DNA of 64,000 nt from Chitinophaga filiformis (lineage in GTDB: Bacteria > Bacteroidota > Bacteroidia > Chitinophagales > Chitinophagaceae). The notes under the pieces are model-generated. The model worked only from the letters and a program-made list of their open reading frames with translations. It ran no database searches and had not been told where the DNA came from. Numbering within the stretch: the first letter of the stretch is position 1; each line of letters opens with the position of its first letter. The stretch is from the NCBI RefSeq assembly GCF_900102545.1, contig NZ_FNBN01000005.1, positions 372,001-436,000 on the forward strand, read 5' to 3'. This document shows positions 34,650 to 44,155 of this stretch, in pieces. Both the position numbers and the translations under genes were made by a program.

Positions 34650-36116
34650 ATGACGAAGAAATTATTATATACACTCATAGCAATACCTGTTTTAGTTTTC
34701 AGTGCCTGCACCAAGGACTATTTAGATACTAATCCGACTGATGCCTATCCTTCAGAGTCCGTATTTACGACGGTAGATAACGCATGGTCTGCCATCAACG
34801 GTATTCACCGCTCGCTGTACATCCAGTACGATGCCCAGGACCAGGGAGGTCAGGGTAGTATCATGATCAACAATGATATGCTGGGGGATGATCTGGTAAT
34901 GACGGCAGCTGGTAATGGCTGGTTCAACTCAAACTATCAGTGGATAACACACCGTAACGCTTCGGCTACATTCCTGAAATTCACGTACCTGTTTTACTAT
35001 AAGATCATTGCCAACGCAAATATGATCATTGACAACATAGACAAGGCAGTGGGAGATGATGGTGACAGGAAAGTGATCAAAGGACAGGCGCTGGCTTATC
35101 GTGCCTGGGCTTACTGGAACCTGGTGCAGATGTATGGTAAACGTTATGATGCCACAACTGACAACTCACAGAACGGGGTGCCTCTGGTGCTGACCAGTAC
35201 AACTGCAGGTCTGCCAAGATCGACTGTGGCGCAGGTATATACACAGATTGTAAAAGATATAGACGATGCTATTGTGAACCTGGAAGGATTTACATCCAAA
35301 CCTAAATCGCATATCAGCATTAATGTAGCAAAAGGCATTAAAGCACGTATTGCATTGACGATGCAGAACTGGGCAGATGCAGCGAAATATGCAGCAGAAG
35401 CAAGAGCAGGTGTGGAGCTGATGAGCAATGGGGATTATGTGACTGGTTTCAATGATTTCAGCAATAATGAGTGGATGTGGGGCAGTCACCAGATCTCTGA
35501 GCAGACCACTTATTTTTACTCTTTCTTCGCCTTCATGTCTGCAAACTACAACTCTACCAACATCAGGACTAATCCTAAGGCGATCAATTCTTCGCTGTAT
35601 GGTAAAATCACTGATACAGATGTACGTAAAAAAGTATGGAGTGTTGATGGTAAAAGTGTTCCTGTACCTCCAAACGGTTCGAGATATCCTTACATTCAGC
35701 AGAAATTCCTTGTAGCTACGGCTGCCAGTATAGGCGACGTTCCTTTGATGCGTGCTGCTGAGATGTACCTGATAGAAGCAGAAGCAAATGCGCATCTGCA
35801 CCAGGATGCGGCTGCTGCAGATGCACTGTATACGCTGGCGGTGAACCGCGATCCTAATTACGTAAAGACGACTGCTACCGGTGATGCGCTGCTGCAGGAA
35901 ATCCTGACACAGCGTCGTATAGAACTGTGGGGAGAAGGCTTCCGTTTTTATGATCTGAAACGCCTGCACATTCCTTTGAACAGAACAGGTGCTAATCATA
36001 CTACTGCGCTGACAGCCGGCGTAATGGAAGTACCTGTTGATGATATCCGTTGGGAGTTCCTGTTTCCGCAGGATGAGATCAATGCAAACAAGGCAATCCA
36101 GCAAAACCCTATATAA
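34650..36116 (+). CDS. SusD/RagB-family outer-membrane lipoprotein
   Basis: 488 residues from ATG 34650, preceded by the A-rich site ggaaaaaag; an upstream Met at 34623 overlaps susC and gives no better signal. The lipobox FSACTKDY places Cys about 20 residues in. TPR-like helical regions include INGIHRSLY, KGQALAYRAWAYWNLVQMYG, VPLVLTSTTAGLPRST, and the C-terminal RRIELWGEGFRFYDLKR with FPQDEINANKAIQQNP, all SusD hallmarks. It forms the surface lid of the SusCD complex and binds the same substrate. No glycosidase is adjacent on this strand. Confidence 0.95.
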   Translation: MTKKLLYTLIAIPVLVFSACTKDYLDTNPTDAYPSESVFTTVDNAWSAINGIHRSLYIQYDAQDQGGQGSIMINNDMLGDDLVMTAAGNGWFNSNYQWITHRNASATFLKFTYLFYYKIIANANMIIDNIDKAVGDDGDRKVIKGQALAYRAWAYWNLVQMYGKRYDATTDNSQNGVPLVLTSTTAGLPRSTVAQVYTQIVKDIDDAIVNLEGFTSKPKSHISINVAKGIKARIALTMQNWADAAKYAAEARAGVELMSNGDYVTGFNDFSNNEWMWGSHQISEQTTYFYSFFAFMSANYNSTNIRTNPKAINSSLYGKITDTDVRKKVWSVDGKSVPVPPNGSRYPYIQQKFLVATAASIGDVPLMRAAEMYLIEAEANAHLHQDAAAADALYTLAVNRDPNYVKTTATGDALLQEILTQRRIELWGEGFRFYDLKRLHIPLNRTGANHTTALTAGVMEVPVDDIRWEFLFPQDEINANKAIQQNPI

Positions 36117-36137
36117 TATTCAGCAGATCTAAACCGA

Positions 36138-36170
36138 AAAAGGGCGCCTCGCTTTAGCGGACGCCCTTTT
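36138..36170. terminator. Terminator between susD and cutC
   Basis: AAAAGGGCG and CGCCCTTTT pair, with an inner CGC/GCG stem and a TTTA loop; gttttat follows. It lies between convergent genes, so it serves both strands. Confidence 0.8.
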
Positions 36171-36196
36171 GTTTTATGAGTAAGTTGTTTGCTGGT

Positions 36197-36958
36197 TTAG
36201 ATACCTGCCGCTTCTCTGGCCTGTGCGAGGATCTTCTTTACCTCGCTTACCTGTGTTTTGGAGATACCATATTCAGGTACACCTGGAATGCCTCCCATGC
36301 TGACATTAGGATTACGATACTGCATACCGCTTTCCTCGTAAGCTTTGGCAGTGGTATGAAACTCGGCAGCGCCGGTTTCTTTTACCAGTTCTGCAATGTT
36401 ATGTGCACGCACACCGGAACCGACCATTATGGCGATACGTCCTGCCGCTTTTTCCACCAGTGTTTTCAGCAAAGGAATGCCTTCGGTGGCAGTATTTCGC
36501 TGGCCGGAAGTCAGGATACGTTCACAGCCGGTTTCAATGATATCTTCCAGTGCCTGCAGCGGATCTTCTGTCATATCAAACGCGCGGTGGAAGGTAACAC
36601 CCATCGGCCAGGCCAGTTTCACCAGCTCTTTAGTACGGGGTACATCTACTTTGCCATCTGCAGTTAACAGGCCGATCACCACGCCATCACATCCCAGTGA
36701 CTTGCACAGTTTGATATCTTTCTGCATAACAGCAAACTCCAGGTCATCATATAGGAAATCACCACCACGGGGGCGGATGATAGGGTAGAGGTCGATCTTT
36801 ACCTTTTCGCGTGCTACTGCAATGGTAGCATAGCTGGGAGTGGTACCGCCTTCCAGCAGGTTATCGCATAGTTCTATTCGCTGTGCGCCTCCTTCTTCTG
36901 CAGCGATGCAGGATGCTACGGAAGCCGCACAGATTTCAAGTGTGATCTTATTGTCCAT
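36197..36958 (-). CDS. cutC: CutC-family TIM-barrel protein
   Basis: 253 residues with the CutC fold. Signature segments are LEICAASVASCIAAEEGGAQ, RIELCDNLLEGGTTPSY, IIRPRGGDFLYDD, VIGLLTADGKVD, VTFHRAFDM, ERILTSGQRNTA and IMVGSGVRAHNI. CutC was first linked to copper homeostasis, but its biochemical role is unproven. Here it is the last gene of a run with a sugar transporter, ROK kinase and glycosylasparaginase, with 9 nt separating it from the latter. That context hints at a catabolic (sugar or asparagine-glycan) role rather than copper handling, which is inference. Confidence 0.92.
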   Translation of the reverse strand: MDNKITLEICAASVASCIAAEEGGAQRIELCDNLLEGGTTPSYATIAVAREKVKIDLYPIIRPRGGDFLYDDLEFAVMQKDIKLCKSLGCDGVVIGLLTADGKVDVPRTKELVKLAWPMGVTFHRAFDMTEDPLQALEDIIETGCERILTSGQRNTATEGIPLLKTLVEKAAGRIAIMVGSGVRAHNIAELVKETGAAEFHTTAKAYEESGMQYRNPNVSMGGIPGVPEYGISKTQVSEVKKILAQAREAAGI

Positions 36959-36967
36959 TCTCTATAA

Positions 36968-38020
36968 TCAGAAATAATGCTTGCCGTCTATCAGGATGTT
37001 ATTGTCCTTTTCAGACTTCACTGCATAGTTAAATCCTTTCTGCAGGCAGTATGCACCATGCTCACCTTTTTTATTGATGGCGAGGAAACCTACCTGTAAG
37101 CCCTGAGCCCTTGTTTTATTCTTCTTTACGATACGTGTTACGGCTTCCTTACAGGCTGCTTCAGGGGAATAGCCCTGGCGCATCAGTTCTACTACCAGGA
37201 AGCTACCCACCACACGGATCACTTCTTCGCCTACGCCGGTAGAAGTGGCTGCGCCTACTTCATTGTCAACATAGAGGCCTGCGCCGATGATAGGGGAGTC
37301 GCCCACGCGGCCATGCAGTTTAAATGCCATGCCACTGGTAGTGCAGGCGCCGGAGAGGTTACCGTTGGCATCCATAGCGATCATACCGATGGTATCGTGG
37401 TTATACACGTTTCCAGGCAGTTTAAGCGGGTTAAAAGCCGATTCCTTCTCTGGACCATAGGAAGTGTTCTCTATGTTCATAATAGGCTTGTATTCGGACT
37501 TTTTCAGCCATTCACGCCATGCCTTCTCAGATTCCGGCGTGAGCAGGTTTTCTTTTTTAAAACCGTTGGCTAATGCGAACTGCAGGGCGCCATCGCCTAC
37601 GAGCATCACGTGTGGTGTTTTTTCCATCACAGCGCGTGCTACGGAAATAGCGTGAACAACGTGTTCCAGGGCCGCTACCGAGCCACAGTTGCCCAGTTCA
37701 TCCATAATACAGGCATCCAGGGTTACACGGCCATCACGGTCGGGAAATCCGCTGTATCCTACGGTATGGTTGTTAGGGTCTGCTTCCGGTACTTTTACAC
37801 CAGCTTCTACGGCGTCGAGGGCACGGCCACCGTTCTTTAGTACATCCCAGGCTGCTTCATTGGCCGCACGGCCAAAGTCCCAGGTGGAGACTACAATTGG
37901 TTTTGCCTTTGTTCCTTTCACAAAAGGCGCTGCATGTGCGGGTTTAGATGTAATGCCATCTAAAGATAAAGCAGCGGCACCTAATGCCGCTGCTTTAAGA
38001 AAATGTCTGCGATCTTGCAT
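36968..38020 (-). CDS. N4-(beta-N-acetylglucosaminyl)-L-asparaginase (glycosylasparaginase)
   Basis: 350-residue Ntn-hydrolase that cleaves the GlcNAc-Asn bond of N-linked glycopeptides. The N-terminus has a twin-arginine signal (DRRHFLKAAALGAAALSLDG), so the folded enzyme goes to the periplasm. Family motifs are STWDFGRAANEAAW, GGRALDAVEAG, and the autocleavage site in YNHDTIGMIAMD, where Thr becomes the N-terminal nucleophile of the beta chain. GRVGDSPIIGAGLYVDN and ATSTGVGEEVIR shape the active site. Its neighbours are a ROK sugar kinase and sugar MFS upstream and cutC downstream in one operon, which fits N-glycan salvage. Confidence 0.95.
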   Translation of the reverse strand: MQDRRHFLKAAALGAAALSLDGITSKPAHAAPFVKGTKAKPIVVSTWDFGRAANEAAWDVLKNGGRALDAVEAGVKVPEADPNNHTVGYSGFPDRDGRVTLDACIMDELGNCGSVAALEHVVHAISVARAVMEKTPHVMLVGDGALQFALANGFKKENLLTPESEKAWREWLKKSEYKPIMNIENTSYGPEKESAFNPLKLPGNVYNHDTIGMIAMDANGNLSGACTTSGMAFKLHGRVGDSPIIGAGLYVDNEVGAATSTGVGEEVIRVVGSFLVVELMRQGYSPEAACKEAVTRIVKKNKTRAQGLQVGFLAINKKGEHGAYCLQKGFNYAVKSEKDNNILIDGKHYF

Positions 38021-38058
38021 AATGCTTTATTTATGAAACCGGTTTTCCGGCCGAAAGT

Positions 38059-39024
38059 TTAATCTTTCATTTCCCAGGCCAGCGCGCTGGCGCCTAATAT
38101 CGCCGCATCACTTTCTTTCAGCTCAGAGAATACCAGCTTAACCTTGTTCTGGAAGATAGGCAGCAGGTTTTTCTCCATATGCTCGCGTACAGGTTTCATG
38201 ATCATGTCGCCTGCTTTTGTCAGACCACCAAAGAGGATGATCGCTTCAGGGCTGGAGAACATCACGAAGTTGGCTAATGCCTCACCCAGTATCTTACCGG
38301 TGAATTCGTACACTTCCACAGCCAGCGGGTCGCCCTTCATGGCAGCTTCATATATAACCTTGGAATTGATCTCATCTTTTGGATGATCGCGCAGGATGCT
38401 TTTGGTATCCGGGCGGTTAGCCAGGAATTCCAGTGCTGTATTGGTTACGCCGGTAGCGGAAGCATATGCTTCCAGGGAACCGTGTGCACCGGTACCAGGG
38501 TGAAATCTGCCGCCTGGTATTACGATGCAGTGTCCCAGTTCACCGGCAAAGCCGTCGTGACCGTATATCAGCTGACCATTGGCAACGATACCGCTACCTA
38601 CACCTGTACCCAGGGTAATAACGATAAAGTCTCTCATACTTCTTGCCGCGCCATACTGGAATTCACCCAGTGCAGCAGCGTTAGCGTCATTGGTGAGTAC
38701 AGCCGGAACACCGAACTTCTCAGCCAGCAGTTTTGCTAACGGAATGACACCTTTCCAGCGAAGGTTAGGAGCATATTCAATGTTTCCAGTATAAAAGTTA
38801 CCGTTTGGTGCACCAACACCGATACCTCTGATATTCTCAATACCACCTACCTGTGCTATCAGTACGGACAGGTTTTCATGCAGTTCATCCAGGAAGCCGT
38901 GAACGTCTTCGTGTTGATTTGTAAGCATACGACCATCACACAGAATATTACCTCTGCGATCTACTATGCCAAACTTTGTATTGGTTCCGCCAATATCAAT
39001 GCCCACCGCTAATTGCTGACTCAT
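38059..39024 (-). CDS. ROK-family sugar kinase
   Basis: 321-residue cytosolic kinase for glucose, GlcNAc, ManNAc or a similar hexose. The ATP site is VGIDIGGTNTKFG, and further motifs are GVGAPNG, LTNDANAAALGEFQYGAA and ITLGTGVGSGIV. The ROK zinc motif CxCGxxGC is absent: after GELGHCIVIPGG the aligned stretch reads RFHPGTGAHGSLEAYAS, with His/Thr/Ser at the Cys positions. The start overlaps the end of the upstream MFS gene by 29 nt, indicating tight coupling of uptake and phosphorylation. The sugar is probably an N-glycan-derived hexose or GlcNAc given the glycosylasparaginase next door (inference). Confidence 0.9.
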   Translation of the reverse strand: MSQQLAVGIDIGGTNTKFGIVDRRGNILCDGRMLTNQHEDVHGFLDELHENLSVLIAQVGGIENIRGIGVGAPNGNFYTGNIEYAPNLRWKGVIPLAKLLAEKFGVPAVLTNDANAAALGEFQYGAARSMRDFIVITLGTGVGSGIVANGQLIYGHDGFAGELGHCIVIPGGRFHPGTGAHGSLEAYASATGVTNTALEFLANRPDTKSILRDHPKDEINSKVIYEAAMKGDPLAVEVYEFTGKILGEALANFVMFSSPEAIILFGGLTKAGDMIMKPVREHMEKNLLPIFQNKVKLVFSELKESDAAILGASALAWEMKD

Positions 39025-40666
39025 AATCTATTCCCTGTGATTTTAATATGTTTTTAACTCTGAATGCGAAGAAAGCCAGGTATGCAAAGCATATCACCGG
39101 TATAATGTAAGAATAATGAATACCTATGGAAGGAATGTCTGCCAGACCACCCTGTACCGGAGGGATCAGTGATCCACCCAGGATCATCAGGATCAGGAAG
39201 GATGAGCCCTGGCTGGTATATTTACCCAGGCCTGCGATAGACAGTGCGAAGATGCAGGACCACATTACGGAACAGAACAAACCACCGCTGATGAAGGCGA
39301 AGATAGCTGTTGATCCGGTCGTGCATAAGCCGATCACCATCGCGAGGATACCGAACAGTGCGAATATCATCAGCGTTTTAGCTGGTTTTTCCTGTCCCAC
39401 GAAGAAACCGATAATCTGTACTACCAGTACGCCGGCGTAAGGATATAACACGCTCACGTCAGTACCTTTCAGATGGTTAGCACCAAGTACTACACCATAA
39501 GCGATGAAAGGAACGAATATGGAAAGTATTTTACGGGAACGGTCAGAAAGATTGAATACAGTGATAGCGCCTGTCCAGCGACCCACCATCATGCTGCCCC
39601 AGAAGAGGGATACATAAGGATCGATCTGTGATTCATTCAGGCCTTCCAATGTGAAGAAACCAGGATGTTTCAGCAGGGCGCCCATGTTGCTGGCGATGGT
39701 TACTTCCACACCTACATACACGAAGATGGCGATCATACCGAGGATCAGCTGCGGGTATTTCATAGCACCCCAGCCATTACCGTCTTTCTGAGCTGACATC
39801 CTTGCATTGAACAGGATACCGAAGATACCGATGATACCTACCAGGAAGAACGGCAGTCCCACCTCAGCGGTTGCTGAGAAGCCCAGGTTAGTTTTAATGG
39901 CATTCAGTATAATACCAACAAGGATCAGTATGAACATAGCAGTAATACCGCTTAATGAACGGCTAGCCTTGGCTGATTGTTCAAATGGTTCATCAGAAGT
40001 TTCTTTAGGCATCTTGGAGAACCAGAAGATAGCTGCGGCAACGAGGAACAATACGATCAGCAGGATGTAGAGCGCATTGATCTTGCTGATATCTGTATCA
40101 GCAGAAGCAGAAGCGTCTTTGGCAGAACCAAAAAGCAGGATACTTACAACGAGTGGTCCGATGGTAGTACCAAAGGAGTTTACACCTCCCGCCAGGTTCA
40201 GGCGGTGGGTACCTTTAGCCGGATCACCCAGTAAGATGGCAAAGGGATTGGCAGCAGTCTGCTGCAAAGAAAAGCCCAACGCAACGATAAAGAACGCACC
40301 GAGAATAAGATAGAAGGCCATAGTGGCATCCGCCATTTTATTACCAATGTTCACTGCAGCGATCAACGCTACTGCGCCCACTACGGAAATAAGGAGGCCA
40401 TAAATAATCCCTTTCTGGTAGCCGATCTTGTTTAAGATATCTACGCCCCGCAATGCTGAAAAGAGGTACAGCAATAACGAGCCGATAAAGTAAGCGCCGT
40501 AGAACGAGAAATCGATCAATTGTGATTCGAGTTGTCCCAGATGGAAGTGGGCCTTACAGAAGGGAATAAAGATGCTGTTTGATGCAGCAACAAATCCCCA
40601 GAAAAAAAATACAAGTATCAGTACAAAGAAAGATGGATGTGTACTTTGCTTTGTTTGTTGAGCCAT
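38996..40666 (-). CDS. Sugar MFS transporter (FHS/FucP- or NagP-like)
   Basis: 556-residue inner-membrane permease. It begins FFVLILVFFFWGFVAASNSI followed by FIPFCKAHF, typical of the fucose/glucose-galactose (FHS) branch of the major facilitator superfamily, and has LQQTAANPFAILLGDP, the helix-4/5 motif of that branch. About 12-14 segments are visible. It is longer than FucP (about 430) because of extra hydrophobic segments in the middle and a polar KMPKETSDEPFEQ loop. It is first in the minus-strand operon with the ROK kinase, glycosylasparaginase and cutC. GlcNAc or hexose uptake is inferred from these partners. Confidence 0.88.
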   Translation of the reverse strand: MAQQTKQSTHPSFFVLILVFFFWGFVAASNSIFIPFCKAHFHLGQLESQLIDFSFYGAYFIGSLLLYLFSALRGVDILNKIGYQKGIIYGLLISVVGAVALIAAVNIGNKMADATMAFYLILGAFFIVALGFSLQQTAANPFAILLGDPAKGTHRLNLAGGVNSFGTTIGPLVVSILLFGSAKDASASADTDISKINALYILLIVLFLVAAAIFWFSKMPKETSDEPFEQSAKASRSLSGITAMFILILVGIILNAIKTNLGFSATAEVGLPFFLVGIIGIFGILFNARMSAQKDGNGWGAMKYPQLILGMIAIFVYVGVEVTIASNMGALLKHPGFFTLEGLNESQIDPYVSLFWGSMMVGRWTGAITVFNLSDRSRKILSIFVPFIAYGVVLGANHLKGTDVSVLYPYAGVLVVQIIGFFVGQEKPAKTLMIFALFGILAMVIGLCTTGSTAIFAFISGGLFCSVMWSCIFALSIAGLGKYTSQGSSFLILMILGGSLIPPVQGGLADIPSIGIHYSYIIPVICFAYLAFFAFRVKNILKSQGIDYESAISGGH

Positions 40667-40994
40667 AAACGTGTTAAATTACTGTAATTTTTGCGCGATA
40701 AATGTATAAATTATTTTTCGAGAATTCCTAAATTTCAAAAATAAATGTGCCTATTTTCCTGAGGCAAAAACGTTTTAGCTAATATGTTATAAAATTTCTA
40801 TTTAAATAGACATAGACTGATAAATATTCCGGATTGAGATTTAAAAAGCGTACTTTTTGAGTAAATTAAGATGGGAATTTAACATAAATCTATTAAAAAA
40901 GCAGATTTGGTTGCAAATAACTATGAATTAAGGAAATAGTTGCCTAAGTTCGCAAACATCAATCAAAATCATTAAAATTCTTAAACAGGAAGTA
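40667..40994. other. AT-rich divergent promoter region between two sugar transporters
   Basis: 328 bp without ORFs. It contains GCAAAAACGTTTTAGC at 40765-40780, a near-palindrome centred on CG with the AAAACGTTTT core typical of LacI-family operators. It would be placed to control both transporter genes. No clear TAnnTTTG promoter was located. Confidence 0.5.
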
Positions 40995-42323
40995 ATGGCT
41001 AACACCGCATCTACGCTTGCGCCGCCTAAACAGGCGGGCTATGTCCAGGCACTCAGTATTCTGGGGGTTCTTTATTTCATTATGGGGTTTGTAACATGGG
41101 TGAACGGGACGCTTATACCTTTCCTGCGTATTGCGTGTGAGCTCAACATCTCAGAAGCACTACTGGTGACGTTTGCGTTCTACCTGGCCTACTTCTTCCT
41201 CTCTGTACCTTCTTCCTTTATCATTAAAAGGACGGGCTTTAAGAACGGGATGGCCCTTAGCCTGGTGGTAATGGCTGCCGGCTCGCTCATCTTCATTCCT
41301 GCAGCAAACACGCGCAGCTTCGCTTTGTTCCTGACCGGCCTGTTTGTGCAGGGGGCGGGGCTTTCCTTGTTGCAGACAGCTTCCAATCCGTATGTCAGCA
41401 TCATAGGTCCTATAGAGAGCGCGGCTAAACGTATCAGTATCATGGGTATCTGTAACAAGATAGCAGGCGCTGTCAGCCCGCTGATCCTGGCATCCATCGT
41501 GCTGAAAAATGCCACCGAACTGGAAAGCAAGATAGTGGCCGCTACTGATCCTGTAGAAAAAGCAGCATTGCTGGATAGCCTGGCTTCCCGTGTGATCGGT
41601 CCTTATATCGTAATGGCTGTTATACTGGTGCTGCTGGCCGTGGTTATCAGTCGTTCTTCCCTGCCTGAAATTGAAACAGACAAGAGCGATGCATCCGATG
41701 GCGCCGGTAAACCGATTGCAGGTAGCAGAACAAGTGTTTTCCAATATCCTTACCTGTTGCTGGGGGTGCTGTGTATCTTCATGTATGTTGGTGTGGAAGT
41801 AATGGCGGGAGACGTGATCGGTACCTATGGCAACGCACTGGGTATGAGCCTGGATAAGACCAAATACTTTACCACATTCACCCTGCTGGCAATGCTACTG
41901 GGTTATATTATTGGGATCATTACTATTCCGAAATACCTGTCGCAGGACAAAAGCTTACGGATCTCTGCCATCCTGGGCATCGTGTTTACCGTATGCGCTT
42001 TCATGACCACAGGGTATACTGCAGTTACTTTCATCGCTTTACTGGGTCTGGCTAACTCCCTGATGTGGCCTGCCATCTTCCCGCTGGCGATCGATAAGCT
42101 GGGCAGTTTTACGAAGATTGGTTCTGCCTTCCTGGTGATGGGTATCGTTGGTGGTGGTATACTGCCACAGATATATAGCGGTCTTTATAACAAAGAAAGC
42201 CTGTTCCACTTCCTGTATTCAGATACCATGGACTTCAGGCATGCATTCCTGTACTGTATGGTGCCTTGTTATCTGTACATCCTGTACTATGCGCTGGCAG
42301 GACATAAACTGGGTAAGAAATAA
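40995..42323 (+). CDS. Sugar MFS transporter (FHS/glucose-galactose-fucose type)
   Basis: 442-residue permease with about 12 membrane segments, of normal FucP/GluP length. Diagnostic segments are LGVLYFIMGFVTWVNGTLIP, LFVQGAGLSLLQTASNPYVS and LLGLANSLMWPAIFPLAID. A charged central loop (VATDPVEKAALLDSLA, ETDKSDASDG) separates the halves. It is divergent from the MFS-ROK-AGA-cutC operon and shares its promoter region. With a GH29 fucosidase 1.8 kb downstream, fucose is one plausible substrate, but glucose or galactose is equally possible. Confidence 0.9.
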   Translation: MANTASTLAPPKQAGYVQALSILGVLYFIMGFVTWVNGTLIPFLRIACELNISEALLVTFAFYLAYFFLSVPSSFIIKRTGFKNGMALSLVVMAAGSLIFIPAANTRSFALFLTGLFVQGAGLSLLQTASNPYVSIIGPIESAAKRISIMGICNKIAGAVSPLILASIVLKNATELESKIVAATDPVEKAALLDSLASRVIGPYIVMAVILVLLAVVISRSSLPEIETDKSDASDGAGKPIAGSRTSVFQYPYLLLGVLCIFMYVGVEVMAGDVIGTYGNALGMSLDKTKYFTTFTLLAMLLGYIIGIITIPKYLSQDKSLRISAILGIVFTVCAFMTTGYTAVTFIALLGLANSLMWPAIFPLAIDKLGSFTKIGSAFLVMGIVGGGILPQIYSGLYNKESLFHFLYSDTMDFRHAFLYCMVPCYLYILYYALAGHKLGKK

Positions 42324-42340
42324 TTGTACCTTGATCATAG

Positions 42341-42376
42341 AACAAAAGCCTTCCGCCATGGCGGAAGGCTTTTGTT
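42341..42376. terminator. Bidirectional terminator, perfect 36-bp palindrome
   Basis: AACAAAAGCCTTCCGCCA is followed directly by its exact reverse complement, then TTTTT. It separates the plus-strand MFS gene from the convergent GH109-like gene. Confidence 0.9.
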
Positions 42377-42377
42377 T

Positions 42378-43772
42378 TTAATACTGGTCGTCCAGTGCAA
42401 AGATCGGTTTCCTATTCATCCATCTGCCGCGGGTGAAATCAGGGATGTACTGTACATTCCCGCCTTCTGCTACTGACTGCTCGCTCAGTGGCGTGATCGC
42501 ATACCAGGTAGCCAGATCGTATACATCCAGGGCATAAGGTGCGCCCCGTTTAACACTTTCTATAAAGGAATTGATCACAAACCAGTCCATACCGCCGTGA
42601 CCTGCACCGGCAGCGCTGCTGGTATAACGCTTCCATAAAGGGTGATCATACCTACCCATGTAACTGCCGGCATCCTTTTCTGATCCTGCTTTTTCCCATT
42701 CGTCATAAGGACTCTTACCTTCTACATAGATGGAATCGAAATCGTCCATCCACAGGCCATTAGTGCCCTGTACGCGGAAGTTCAGTGAATAGGGCCGGGG
42801 AGAGTTCGTATCATGTGAAAGCATGATGGTCTCGCCGTTGTTGGTGCGGATCAGTGTTGTGACGATATCGCCCAGTTTGAATTCTACTTTGGCGTTTGGA
42901 TGGTTTTCACCTCCGTTGTCTACAATGTACTTATGCAGGCCCCTGGATTTGGTGGCCACAGAAGTGAGTGACAGCAGTCGGTTGCCCCGGTTGATGTTGA
43001 TCATATTGGCAACAGGTCCCAGGCCATGTGTAGGGTACAAATCACCATTACGGTGTACACTGTGATTGGTGCGCCATTTGGCTTCAGACATGGCATTCTC
43101 GCCAAATTCCACGCCACCGCCATACAGTTGCTTACCGTTGTTGAACTTCACCTTACGCAGGTCATGCTGATAACCACCCTGGAGATGTGTCAGTTCGCCG
43201 AAAAGGCCCTGCCGTACCATGTTCAGTACAGCCATGACGTCGCGACGGTAGCATACATTCTCCATACCGAATAGCGGAATGCCGGTGTCTTCACTGGTAT
43301 TCACAAGGTTCCAGCACTCCTGGATGTCGGATGCACCGCATACCTCTACTGCCGGCGTTTTACCTGCTTTCATGGCAGCGATAGCCTGGATGGAATGCCA
43401 TTCCCAGGGAGTGGCAATGATCACGGCATCGATATCATCGCGTTTCAGCATGTTGTGAAAATCTTCGGGCCCGTTGCTGTATTCGGCTACTTTCTTTTTC
43501 CCGCCATAGGCCTTTTCGATCAACTGGCGCGACTGAGGAATAGCCCATTTGGTATCGGGATCGCAGATGGCAATAACATCTACATCCTCGCGGTGAAGGC
43601 ATAGTTCCAGGTGCCCTTGTCCGCGGGCGCCTACTCCGATCAATCCTAGTCTTACTTTTTCTTTTTTGGTGTTTGCAAAGAGGCGGGCAGGGGTATTGAG
43701 GAGGGTCAATCCTACACCTGCTGCCACAGTGTTTTTGAGAAAGTTTCTCCTGTGTAAGTGCTGCTTTTTCAT
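42378..43772 (-). CDS. GH109-like Gfo/Idh/MocA-fold glycosidase, Tat-exported
   Basis: 464 residues. A twin-arginine signal (HRRNFLKNTVAAGVGLTLL) exports the folded, NAD-loaded protein. The Rossmann domain starts VRLGLIGVGARGQGHLEL, with VDVIAICDPD. The C-terminal alpha/beta domain has IATPWEWHSIQAIAAMKAG, AVEVCGASD, ENVCYRRDVMAV, GGYQHDLRKVKFN and YPTHGLGPVANM. These are the motifs of CAZy family GH109 (alpha-N-acetylgalactosaminidases using NAD+ by an oxidation-elimination mechanism). Plain oxidoreductases of the fold rarely keep YPTHGLGP. The substrate may be alpha-GalNAc or a related glycoside. It faces the GH29 gene divergently, so both may serve host-type glycan breakdown. Confidence 0.85.
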   Translation of the reverse strand: MKKQHLHRRNFLKNTVAAGVGLTLLNTPARLFANTKKEKVRLGLIGVGARGQGHLELCLHREDVDVIAICDPDTKWAIPQSRQLIEKAYGGKKKVAEYSNGPEDFHNMLKRDDIDAVIIATPWEWHSIQAIAAMKAGKTPAVEVCGASDIQECWNLVNTSEDTGIPLFGMENVCYRRDVMAVLNMVRQGLFGELTHLQGGYQHDLRKVKFNNGKQLYGGGVEFGENAMSEAKWRTNHSVHRNGDLYPTHGLGPVANMININRGNRLLSLTSVATKSRGLHKYIVDNGGENHPNAKVEFKLGDIVTTLIRTNNGETIMLSHDTNSPRPYSLNFRVQGTNGLWMDDFDSIYVEGKSPYDEWEKAGSEKDAGSYMGRYDHPLWKRYTSSAAGAGHGGMDWFVINSFIESVKRGAPYALDVYDLATWYAITPLSEQSVAEGGNVQYIPDFTRGRWMNRKPIFALDDQY

Positions 43773-44155
43773 GCGTGTAAAGGTTTTAGCCCTTGCTAAA
43801 AGAACGAGACTGCTGGTGTATGTTGCTAATGTCTAAAAGTATAGAAAATGTGGTATAGTTGCTATAGCTCTTATAAAATAGTTTCTGCGGTATCTCCGGA
43901 ACGACGCTGTTCGTAGCCTGTACGGCCATTACCCGGCTGATTTTCCTCCGACGGAAGGAACAATCAGTTGCCCCGGTTCTCCTGTATTTTAGCTTTCCCT
44001 GCATCAATTTTCTCCTCTTGTATGCTTGACGCTTTATTAAACATTATTTTTAGATGGATACAATGATCCTCCGGATCGTATCAGGAATAAACAAAACAGG
44101 TCGTATCACTGATTGCGCCGGAAGCAATTCCGGTTCCACGAAAGACAAACATCAG
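43773..44155. other. Intergenic region between GH109-like and GH29 genes
   Basis: 383 bp carrying divergent promoters. A small hairpin CCGGAA-GCAA-TTCCGG (44118-44133) lies in the fucosidase leader. The frame from 44054 is open into the fucosidase but is not needed, because Met at 44156 starts the signal peptide. Nothing else is supportable. Confidence 0.45.

Noticed and set aside
35166-36104. 312-aa minus-strand ORF antisense to susD
   Set aside because: It is a shadow frame. Its Cys/Ile/Arg-rich composition is typical of an antisense reading of a coding gene.
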